NCBI GenBank assembly: GCA_965549355.1
Contig: CBEVGD010000094.1
Span: forward strand, 1 to 6,481
Length of the DNA stretch: 6,481 bases
DNA from: M55B120 sp965549355
GTDB lineage: Bacteria; Actinomycetota; Humimicrobiia; Humimicrobiales; Humimicrobiaceae
Direction: 5' to 3'
Shown: positions 1 to 5,704 of the stretch, one piece after another
Numbering within the stretch: the first letter of the stretch is position 1
Layout: each line of letters starts with the position of its first letter
Position numbers and translations under genes: made by a program
The notes under the pieces: generated by a model
The model's input: only the letters and a program-made list of their open reading frames with translations
Databases searched by the model: none
Told to the model about the DNA's origin: nothing

Positions 1-1062
1 ATCACTTTCCCCGCTTATCCTTTGCGGCACTATATAGGCAATATTATTTCCTGCCAGAACAGAAGTTTTGGAATTTCTTTTTATTTTACCTTTTAGATAC
101 GCATATGCATTCTCTGCTGCAATATATCCGTCTTTTGTGACATTATCTACCAGATCATTTACATATAGTGAATTACCGCAGGCAAATATTCCATCTACGG
201 ATGTATGCATGCTCTCATCTACGACCGGACCCCCTGAGTGTTTATCAATTGCTATTCCTGCGGTCCCTGCAAGCTCATTTTCAGGTATAAGGCCGACTGA
301 TAGCAGCAGGGTATCACATGAAATTTTCTTACTCCTGCGGGCAATAGGTTTTAAATTCCGGCCGACCTCTGATATCTCTACTGCTTCTAATCTCTTATCC
401 CCATAGATCCCGGTCACAGTATGGCTCAGCTTTAAAGGGATCTTATAATCTTCGAGACACTGCACTATATTTCTTTTAAGGCCGGTTGAGAAAGGCATTA
501 TCTCATATACTCCTTTTACATCATAGCCCTCAAATTTCAATCTCCTTGCCATGATCAGGCCTATATCTCCTGATCCAAGGATCACTATCTCTTTCCCGGG
601 CGGATATCCTTCAATATTTACCATCTTCTGCACCAGCCCCGCCGTAAAAATTCCTGATGGCCTCGTACCGGGAATATTTATTGCCCCCCTGGTCCTTTCC
701 CTGCAGCCCAGGGCCAGCACTATCGACTTTGCCTCTATTTCCCTGATCCCTTTATCTCTTCCGGATATAGTTATGATCCTATTCCTGCCAATGCTTAGCA
801 CCATAGTATCCGGCAATATATCTATTTTTGTATTTTTTATTTTATCTATAAAGATCTGGGCATATTCCGGCCCGGTAAGCTCTTTTTTAAAATATTGCAG
901 CCCAAAACCATTATGGATGCACTGGGGAAGTATCCCCCCCAGGGCACTTTCCCTTTCAATTATAAGGATTTTTTTTAGGCCCAGTTCATAAGCGCCCAGA
1001 GCAGCTGCCAGCCCTCCCGGACCGCCTCCGATCACTACAAGATCCATCCTGGTCCTATTCAT
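1..1062 (-). CDS. FAD/NAD-dependent oxidoreductase, partner of the GlpA-like dehydrogenase (partial, 3' end outside window)
   Basis: The 354 in-window codons are open to the left edge. They show a two-dinucleotide-domain flavoprotein: FAD motif GGGPGG (residues 12-17), family signature GGILPQCIHNGFG (42-54), ALGCRERTRG (117-126), a second Rossmann motif GSGDIG for NAD(P)H (163-168), and GIFACGN (291-297) closing the FAD site. Family members of about 410-420 residues are known next to short GlpA proteins, so roughly 60 residues should be missing. Its likely role is taking electrons from the GlpA-like subunit or exchanging them with NAD(H); this is inferred from context. The start at 1062 overlaps the upstream stop (ATGA), suggesting translational coupling. 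A second ATG at 1047 (residue 6) has AGGA 5 nt upstream and begins MDLVVIGGG, so it is a real alternative start. The region usually reading GNVLHVHDLVD in relatives, as I recall it, reads GNSLYVNDLVD here. Confidence 0.9.
   Translation of the reverse strand, partial: MNRTRMDLVVIGGGPGGLAAALGAYELGLKKILIIERESALGGILPQCIHNGFGLQYFKKELTGPEYAQIFIDKIKNTKIDILPDTMVLSIGRNRIITISGRDKGIREIEAKSIVLALGCRERTRGAINIPGTRPSGIFTAGLVQKMVNIEGYPPGKEIVILGSGDIGLIMARRLKFEGYDVKGVYEIMPFSTGLKRNIVQCLEDYKIPLKLSHTVTGIYGDKRLEAVEISEVGRNLKPIARRSKKISCDTLLLSVGLIPENELAGTAGIAIDKHSGGPVVDESMHTSVDGIFACGNSLYVNDLVDNVTKDGYIAAENAYAYLKGKIKRNSKTSVLAGNNIAYIVPQRISGESD
1059..1062 (-). other. ATGA stop/start overlap
   Basis: The TGA stop of the GlpA-like gene (1059-1061) and the ATG of the partner oxidoreductase (1060-1062) share bases as ATGA on the minus strand. 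Purine-rich GGGGAGAGAGTGGAG lies just upstream inside the GlpA-like gene. This arrangement usually means coupled translation and fits two subunits made in equal amounts. Confidence 0.8.
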
Positions 1063-2501
1063 TGCTCCACTCTCTCCCCTACTATATATGAGCCGTCTCC
1101 CTTTTTGGTTATTTCTTCTATTGGAATATTTAATTCCCTGGACAGTATCTTTAGGATCCGCAATGTACAATAACCTCCCTGGCATCTGCCCATGCCCGCT
1201 CTGGTCCTGAATTTTATTCCATCCAGCGTGGCCGCCCCTCTTCTAATTGCTTCTACCACTTCTGCTTCTGTGACTTTTTCACACCTGCATACTATATTTG
1301 CATAATCCCTGTTTTCCTTAAAAAGCACATTGTTCTTTATGGGATCATTCTGGTCAAATCTTTTTATTCCGTATCTTAAAGGATTGAACCCTTTATTATT
1401 TTCAGGCCCTAAACCAGATTCTTTCAGTATGTCCGCTACCATCTCAGAAATAGCAAAAGCACAGGTCAGGCCTGGCGACTGGATCCCGGCAGCATTTATA
1501 AATTTTGCATTTACAGGTGAAGGGGATATTATAAAATCATTGGTATCTGATACTGCCCTGAGTCCTGAAAAACTGGTGATCACTTTATCAAAAGGAATAT
1601 TATCAAAGTACCTGCCTATTTTATCTGTAATCTCCCTGTAATTTCTATCCTCTGTGGATAGATCACCTTTATCTGATCGAACATAATTGGGGCCGATCAA
1701 TATATTTCCATCAATTGTCGGGGCCACAAGTATGCCCTTGGATCTTTTATTCTTATCTGCAGCTAATGTGAAATTTATATGCCTTGTATAATCTTCTTCT
1801 TTATCAAGTAAAAAATACTGGCCTTTTACGGCCTTTATATTAAAACTTGTATCACCGATCATAGCAGCAATGCTGTCAGCAAACAGGCCCGCAGCATTAA
1901 TAACATACTCTGCCTCTATGATCGCCCGATCTGTATGGATCAAAAACTTTGCATTATTTTCTATTTTAATTACCTTATTATTAAATAAAAAATCTATTCC
2001 ATTCGCCCTGGAATTTTCATAAAGTGCGATTACGGTCTCATAGGGAGAGACAATGCAGGCATCTTTTGCCAGAAGAGAGACACAAACCTCTTCTTTTATA
2101 TTAGGTTCCAGCTCTCTTATCTTTTTATTTCCCCTTATCAGGCGTATATTGGGAACTCCGTTATTTAAGCCCTGAGTGCACAGCTTTTCCAATTCGGCTA
2201 TCCGGGACCTGTCGTTTGTATTTACCAGAGAACCAGGCTCCTTTATGGGGATATCGAGCTCCCGGGCATTTTTTCTAAAAAGCTTATTCCCCGGCGGCGA
2301 TAATCTAAGCTTCAGGCTTTCCGGTTCACCGGCATATCCGGCGTGTATGATCCCGCTATTGGCTTTGGTGGTACCCCATCCAATATCAACTTCTTTTTCT
2401 AAAACTATCACCGTATCTGTATATCTGCTTAATTCTCTGGCAATGGCGCAGCCTATTACCCCGGCGCCTATAATAGCAATATCACTTTTTACTTTCAGCA
2501 T
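1059..2501 (-). CDS. glpA: GlpA-like FAD-dependent glycerol-3-phosphate dehydrogenase with C-terminal [2Fe-2S] BFD-like domain
   Basis: This 480-residue protein probably oxidises sn-glycerol 3-phosphate to dihydroxyacetone phosphate. Residues 1-360 form a DAO-type flavoprotein domain: FAD motif GAGVIG (12-17), acidic ribose-binding Glu35, the family stretch GWGTTKANSGIIHAGY (41-56), NAAGLFAD (203-210), FSGLRAVSDTNDF (311-323) and NAAGIQSPGLT (336-346). The C-terminal domain (about 400-480) has C405, C407, C440 and C445, the CxC...CxxxxC pattern of BFD-like [2Fe-2S] domains. It is shorter than E. coli GlpA (about 540) but normal for the anaerobic Firmicute/Thermotoga type. It follows glpK by 18 nt and overlaps the next gene by 4 nt. 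Only a weak purine-rich site (AGAAAGCAGACAG) precedes the ATG, so it may depend on translation of glpK. Relatives of this fold oxidise other hydroxy acids; glpK next door makes glycerol 3-phosphate by far the most likely substrate. Confidence 0.92.
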   Translation of the reverse strand: MLKVKSDIAIIGAGVIGCAIARELSRYTDTVIVLEKEVDIGWGTTKANSGIIHAGYAGEPESLKLRLSPPGNKLFRKNARELDIPIKEPGSLVNTNDRSRIAELEKLCTQGLNNGVPNIRLIRGNKKIRELEPNIKEEVCVSLLAKDACIVSPYETVIALYENSRANGIDFLFNNKVIKIENNAKFLIHTDRAIIEAEYVINAAGLFADSIAAMIGDTSFNIKAVKGQYFLLDKEEDYTRHINFTLAADKNKRSKGILVAPTIDGNILIGPNYVRSDKGDLSTEDRNYREITDKIGRYFDNIPFDKVITSFSGLRAVSDTNDFIISPSPVNAKFINAAGIQSPGLTCAFAISEMVADILKESGLGPENNKGFNPLRYGIKRFDQNDPIKNNVLFKENRDYANIVCRCEKVTEAEVVEAIRRGAATLDGIKFRTRAGMGRCQGGYCTLRILKILSRELNIPIEEITKKGDGSYIVGERVEQ

Positions 2502-2519
2502 CTGTCTGCTTTCTGCGTC

Positions 2520-4028
2520 TTATTTTTCTTCGGACCAGTTCCTGGCTTTTTCAACAGCTTTCCTCCATTTTCCATACAATCTGTTTCTTAGCTTAATATC
2601 GATCTTTGGAAGATAATTCTCAAAATCCATATCTTCCTTAATATCCGAGACACTATCCCATATGCCGATCCCGATACCTGCCCCATACATGGCACCCAGG
2701 GAAGTTATTTCCTCTATATCAAACTTTACAATACTGGCACCGGTAATATCGGCAAGCACCTGGCAGAAAAGCCTGTTTTTTGTTACTCCCCCGTCTATCT
2801 TTAATTTTTCAATATCCATCTCTGTATCCTTTGCCATAGCTTCCAGCACATCAGCGGTTCTGAAGCCTGTCGACTCGATCGCTGCCCTTACGATCTCATT
2901 CCTGGAGGTTGCCAGAGTAATGCCGATGATCATTCCCCTGGCGCATGGATCCCAGTACGGAGCGCCCAGTCCCGTTAAGGCAGGCACCATAAAAAGATCT
3001 TCCTGATAGTTTATATCTTTTGCCAGCTTTTCTATCTCGTCATAATCATCAATTATTCCTGGGCCATCCTTTAGCCACTGGAATATGCTGCCTGTATTGT
3101 ATATAGAGCCTTCAAGAGCATAATAAATGTCCTTCCCGTCACCATAGAAAATTGTGGAAAGCAGGCCATTTCTACTTACAACTCTTTCTTTCCCTGTATT
3201 TAACATAATAAAGGACCCAGTACCGAAAGTTGACTTTATCTCCCCTCTGCTAAAACATTTATGCCCGAATAATGCTCCCTGCTGATCGCCAAATACAGAA
3301 CAAATAGGGATCTGCCTTCCAAAAGCTGACTCCTTTTTTGTCACTCCAAAAATCGCATTCCCATAACAGGGAAGGACCCGGGGCAATATATTTTTATCAA
3401 TATTGAAAATATCAAGCAGCTCATCATCCCAGCAAAGTTTTGATATATTAAAAAGCAGTGTCCTGCTTGCATTTGAATAATCAGTTAAATGGTTCCCGGT
3501 CAGCTTATATATTATATAGCTGTCCACAGTGCCAAAAGCAAGTCTTTTGGATTTTTTTAAGCTTTCGATCTCCGGATTGTTTTTAAGGAGCCACTCTATT
3601 TTTGTTGCCGAGAAATATGGGTCGATGGTCAGGCCCGTTTTTTCTTTTACAGCACTTTCATATCCTGCATCTTTTAGCTCTCTGCACCTTCTCGCTGTCC
3701 TTCTATCCTGCCATACTATAAGATTTGCACAGGACTTGCCGGTATCCCTGTCCCATAGAACCGCCGATTCCCTCTGATTGGTGATCCCCAGAGCTAAAAT
3801 ACTATTTTTGTCTATTTCCCCCCTTGAGATAGCATCGCTTATTACTATCTCTGTAGCTTCCCATATCTGGCCGGGGCCCTCTTCCACCCAGCCCGGACGG
3901 GGATAGATCTGTTTTATTTCTTTAGATGATTTAAACAATATGCGCCCGTTTAAATGAAATAGTATAAATCTTACCGAGGTGGTACCTATGTCCAGCACGC
4001 CTATATATTTATTCTTCAAAGCTTCCAT
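2520..4028 (-). CDS. glpK: Glycerol kinase
   Basis: This cytoplasmic FGGY-family kinase phosphorylates glycerol with ATP to sn-glycerol 3-phosphate. The 502 residues match the usual length. Visible motifs: ATP phosphate loop DIGTTSVR (13-20), substrate-binding NQRE (84-87), FGGY signature YFSATKIEWLL (138-148), catalytic base Asp248 in GDQQ, second phosphate loop FGTG (268-271), LTGLGAPYWDPCARG (351-365) and IDGG (411-414). The ATG at 4028 is chosen because GGAG lies 6 nt upstream and the protein then begins MEALKNKYIGVLDIG. The frame also opens at a TTG at 4046, but that start would place the Shine-Dalgarno inside the gene. It is the first gene of the operon. In Firmicute relatives an HPr-phosphorylated histidine lies in a YHFFG-type stretch before GDQQ; here the equivalent stretch reads ESAFGRQIPI without histidine, so that PTS control is probably absent. 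Confidence 0.96.
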   Translation of the reverse strand: MEALKNKYIGVLDIGTTSVRFILFHLNGRILFKSSKEIKQIYPRPGWVEEGPGQIWEATEIVISDAISRGEIDKNSILALGITNQRESAVLWDRDTGKSCANLIVWQDRRTARRCRELKDAGYESAVKEKTGLTIDPYFSATKIEWLLKNNPEIESLKKSKRLAFGTVDSYIIYKLTGNHLTDYSNASRTLLFNISKLCWDDELLDIFNIDKNILPRVLPCYGNAIFGVTKKESAFGRQIPICSVFGDQQGALFGHKCFSRGEIKSTFGTGSFIMLNTGKERVVSRNGLLSTIFYGDGKDIYYALEGSIYNTGSIFQWLKDGPGIIDDYDEIEKLAKDINYQEDLFMVPALTGLGAPYWDPCARGMIIGITLATSRNEIVRAAIESTGFRTADVLEAMAKDTEMDIEKLKIDGGVTKNRLFCQVLADITGASIVKFDIEEITSLGAMYGAGIGIGIWDSVSDIKEDMDFENYLPKIDIKLRNRLYGKWRKAVEKARNWSEEK

Positions 4029-4034
4029 CTTTTT

Positions 4035-4038
4035 CTCC
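4035..4038 (-). promoter_or_regulatory. Ribosome binding site that decides the glpK start
   Basis: On the minus strand GGAG, within GCGGAGAAAAAG, lies 6 nt before the ATG at 4028. This good Shine-Dalgarno match supports the ATG rather than the in-frame TTG at 4046, which would lie upstream of it. Confidence 0.8.
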
Positions 4039-4042
4039 GCCC

Positions 4043-4057
4043 GCAATATTGTATTGC
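4043..4057. repeat. Inverted repeat GCAATA-N3-TATTGC in the glpK leader
   Basis: A perfect 6-bp-arm inverted repeat (plus strand GCAATA TTG TATTGC) lies between the candidate glpK -10 boxes and the Shine-Dalgarno, ending 5 nt from GGAG. It could be an operator for a repressor, or fold in mRNA as a short stem with a 3-nt loop beside the ribosome site. It is not a terminator, because no T-run follows. The regulator, if any, is unknown. Confidence 0.45.
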
Positions 4058-4082
4058 TTAAAAATATTCATTGTATGTTGAA

Positions 4083-4111
4083 ATTATAACAAAAACTTTT
4101 TTTAACATCAG
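4083..4111 (-). promoter_or_regulatory. Candidate proximal glp operon promoter (extended -10)
   Basis: On the minus strand TGTTATAAT (4091-4083) is a perfect extended -10 (TGn-TATAAT). At 17-bp spacing the -35 position reads CTGATG (4111-4106), only 3 of 6 matches, which an extended -10 can tolerate. The start of transcription would be near 4076, giving a leader of about 48 nt before the glpK ATG. Confidence 0.55.
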
Positions 4112-4126
4112 CCCGCAAGTCTATAA

Positions 4127-4156
4127 ATTATATCTAATAACCGGATTACTTGCTAA
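4127..4156 (-). promoter_or_regulatory. Candidate distal glp operon promoter
   Basis: On the minus strand TTAGCA (4156-4151, 4 of 6 matches to the -35 consensus), an 18-bp spacer and a perfect TATAAT (4132-4127) make a sigma-70-type promoter. Its start would be near 4120, about 44 nt upstream of the proximal candidate. The region is AT-rich, so one of the two could be fortuitous. Confidence 0.4.
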
Positions 4157-4161
4157 AATAT

Positions 4162-4180
4162 TTGACAGGCTGCAAAGCCT
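4162..4180. repeat. TTGACA box overlapping a small inverted repeat
   Basis: The plus strand has a perfect TTGACA (4162-4167) whose last base begins AGGCT-GCAA-AGCCT (4167-4180), a 5-bp perfect inverted repeat with a GNRA-type loop. No good -10 follows at 16-18 bp (TCTATC at 17 bp, 3 of 6), so a promoter here is doubtful. The pairing could be an operator or chance. Confidence 0.25.
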
Positions 4181-4239
4181 ACTCTCTATCATTTCACAGT
4201 CGCCCTGTTTTACCCATATAATAATCTGAAGGGAAGCTA

Positions 4240-4270
4240 CTGGCATTATATAGCTACAGTATAGTATAAT
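4240..4270 (+). promoter_or_regulatory. Candidate promoter of the modular surface-protein gene
   Basis: CTGGCA (4240-4245, 4 of 6 matches to -35), a rather long 19-bp spacer and a perfect TATAAT (4265-4270) lie 34 nt upstream of the start codon. Transcription would begin near 4277, leaving a leader of about 28 nt that carries the AGGAG site. Confidence 0.5.
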
Positions 4271-4295
4271 TAATAAATAATCTATTTCAAAAGAT

Positions 4296-4300
4296 AGGAG
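4296..4300 (+). promoter_or_regulatory. Ribosome binding site with two adjacent ATG codons
   Basis: AGGAG is followed by AATGATG. The first ATG (4302) is only 1 nt from the site and the second (4305) is 4 nt away. The spacing favours the second. Confidence 0.7.
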
Positions 4301-4304
4301 AATG

Positions 4305-5606
4305 ATGAGAAAAAACAGGTTCTACGCTATTCTGGCAGTCCTTACCATAATATTTCTTTTTAGTTTTTCTGCGCTCTGCAATCAATGCAGCGCCCCTGCT
4401 GAAGAAAAAATAGATGTCGAGGATCAGGAAGAAACTGACGAAGACACGGATAAGGATAAAGATGATTCCGATAAACAGGATGATGAAGATAAAGACGATG
4501 AAGATGCGGATGAAGATAAAGATGATGATGAGGATGAAGATGCGGATGAAGAGGATGCGGAAGCTCCCACAATCAAGCTGGTAATATATGAAGGTCCTGT
4601 TTATTCAGCCGGTGACGGAGTATGTTATTACAGGATAAGAGCTGATGTCACTGGCAAGCCCAAGCCGGATATAGTTTTCTCAAAGGATGATAGTGATGGA
4701 TCATGGGGATCAAGAAAAGTCCAGATCAATATAAGCGACCCGGCAGGCTCATATACTCTTACAGCTACAGCGACTAATTCTAAAGATTCTGCCTCTGATT
4801 CCATAACGCTTACATGGGGATGCAATGGACCACCGGAGATTACTGATATAACTCTAATGGGGGATCACTTCACCGGAATAGAATATGTTGTCTCAGCGGC
4901 AGCAGCTGATCCGGATGGAGACACCCTCAGCTATTCATGGTCGGTTACGGGCGGCTCTCTTGACAGCAGCAGCGGAAATCCTATCAAATGGACCATGCCG
5001 GGCACAGCCGGTGATTATGATATAACAGTCGAAGTAGATGATGGAAATGGAGGAACAGATACACTTACAGAAACAGTAGAAGTTACGCCTCCTCCTGTAT
5101 TTAATATGAATATATCTCATGTCTCTTCTGAAGGGGGATATCTTGAAAAAAACGGAGCCACCAATGTTGGCGGATGTGTTTATGCTGGTGATTCTAATAA
5201 TGATAAAGCCTGCGTGGGATATATGAGTTATGATATAACCGGTCTTGCAGGAACTACAGTAACAGATGCTGAATTGACCTTTACTCTCAAGCAGGAATGG
5301 GGAGATCCTTCATTCTACATTTACCTTTACATCGGCAGTTTATTCTGGGGGGAGAATCCCATATATCAGGGTCTTTCTTCTATCCCCAGCATAGGAATAC
5401 AGGGATTCAGCAGTTCTGGAAGCGGCAGCTTCACATGTATGGCTTCAAAGCTTAAAGAAGAGCTTCAGAAAGCTATAAATGACGGGAAGACAAGATTCCA
5501 GATAAGAGTATATTTTACAGGAATTCAAACAGATAATGATGGTGCCTGGGATGGATGGGATTATGACCAGAGCGGTATAGTGCTCAATGTGACCGGAAAT
5601 TATTAA
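4305..5606 (+). CDS. Exported modular protein: acidic linker, Ig-like, PKD-like and DNRLRE-like domains
   Basis: No named gene is recognised. Numbering from the second ATG (433 residues): residues 2-5 are basic and 6-24 form a hydrophobic signal or anchor segment. Cys25 (SALC) and Cys28 (CNQC) follow but neither fits a standard lipobox, since Leu or Gln precedes the Cys. Residues 33-86 are an extremely acidic linker (38 of 54 are Asp or Glu). Residues 88-173 look Ig-like (YTLTATATNSKDSASDS) and end in TWGC. Residues 174-260 look PKD/cadherin-like (DPDGDTLSYSWSV, VDDGNGG). After a PPP hinge, 265-433 resemble a DNRLRE-type beta domain (VGYMSYDITGL...TDAELTF) with an Asp/Trp-rich patch at 410-424. 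The likely place is outside the cytoplasmic membrane, with the acidic stretch as spacer or cation-binding arm. Adhesion or glycan binding is a guess from domain types. The gene stands alone, with its own promoter and terminator. Confidence 0.85.
   Translation: MRKNRFYAILAVLTIIFLFSFSALCNQCSAPAEEKIDVEDQEETDEDTDKDKDDSDKQDDEDKDDEDADEDKDDDEDEDADEEDAEAPTIKLVIYEGPVYSAGDGVCYYRIRADVTGKPKPDIVFSKDDSDGSWGSRKVQINISDPAGSYTLTATATNSKDSASDSITLTWGCNGPPEITDITLMGDHFTGIEYVVSAAAADPDGDTLSYSWSVTGGSLDSSSGNPIKWTMPGTAGDYDITVEVDDGNGGTDTLTETVEVTPPPVFNMNISHVSSEGGYLEKNGATNVGGCVYAGDSNNDKACVGYMSYDITGLAGTTVTDAELTFTLKQEWGDPSFYIYLYIGSLFWGENPIYQGLSSIPSIGIQGFSSSGSGSFTCMASKLKEELQKAINDGKTRFQIRVYFTGIQTDNDGAWDGWDYDQSGIVLNVTGNY
4401..4562 (+). 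repeat. Low-complexity GAT/GAA-rich stretch encoding the acidic linker
   Basis: Purine-rich codons (GAT, GAA, AAA, GAG) repeat through this stretch. An exact 20-nt direct repeat (GATGAAGATGCGGATGAAGA) occurs at 4497-4516 and 4533-4552, offset by 36 nt or 12 codons. Such sequence can change length in frame by slippage or recombination. Confidence 0.8.
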
Positions 5607-5635
5607 AATTATTTGAAGTCATTTTAAAGTTAATA

Positions 5636-5670
5636 AAAAGGGACCCGGTATATTTATTTGGGTCCCTTTT
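5636..5670. terminator. Bidirectional rho-independent terminator
   Basis: AAAAGGGACCC (5636-5646) pairs perfectly with GGGTCCCTTTT (5660-5670) around a 13-nt loop. The 3' T-run serves the plus-strand gene ending at 5606, and the AAAAA at 5635-5639 becomes a T-run for the convergent minus-strand gene ending at 5705. It lies 29 nt after the first stop and 34 nt after the second. Confidence 0.9.
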
Positions 5671-5704
5671 GGCTTATCCTGTATTTTCTATTTGAGGACC
5701 CTTC

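Larger units (their letters stand above)
4029..4304. other. Divergent intergenic region between glpK and the modular surface-protein gene
   Basis: These 276 nt lie between two genes transcribed away from each other. The AT-rich stretch contains candidate -10 boxes on both strands, two inverted repeats and a split direct repeat, each listed separately. No small gene, RNA gene, recognisable riboswitch or intrinsic terminator was seen in it. A divergent region can be shared by one regulator, but nothing here shows that the two sides are co-regulated. Confidence 0.75.

Noticed and set aside
551..991. Plus-strand open frame of 146 codons
   Set aside because: It lies wholly opposite the FAD/NAD oxidoreductase gene, which has clear family motifs. 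Its translation has no recognisable domain and it is an antisense shadow.
2176..2616. Plus-strand open frame of 146 codons across the glpK-glpA junction
   Set aside because: It is antisense to two well-supported genes, has no ribosome site that I can see, and a composition expected from reverse-strand reading.
4087..4109. A-tract/T-tract TAACAAAAACTTTTTTTAACA as an operator or terminator
   Set aside because: It is not a true palindrome, the possible stem is only A-T pairs, and it sits in the promoter spacer. An AT-rich promoter explains it.
4235..4257. Short direct repeat AGCTAC (4235-4240 and 4252-4257) upstream of the surface-protein gene
   Set aside because: Only six bases, no further copies seen, and expected by chance in this length of sequence.
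4376..4390. Standard lipoprotein lipobox at Cys25 or Cys28 of the surface protein
   Set aside because: The residue before each Cys is Leu or Gln rather than Gly, Ala or Ser. A relaxed lipobox is possible, but lipoprotein status cannot be claimed.
4360..4572. Minus-strand frame rich in His, Leu and Pro
   Set aside because: It is the reverse reading of the GAT/GAA-rich acidic linker. The His/Leu/Pro pattern follows directly from those codons.
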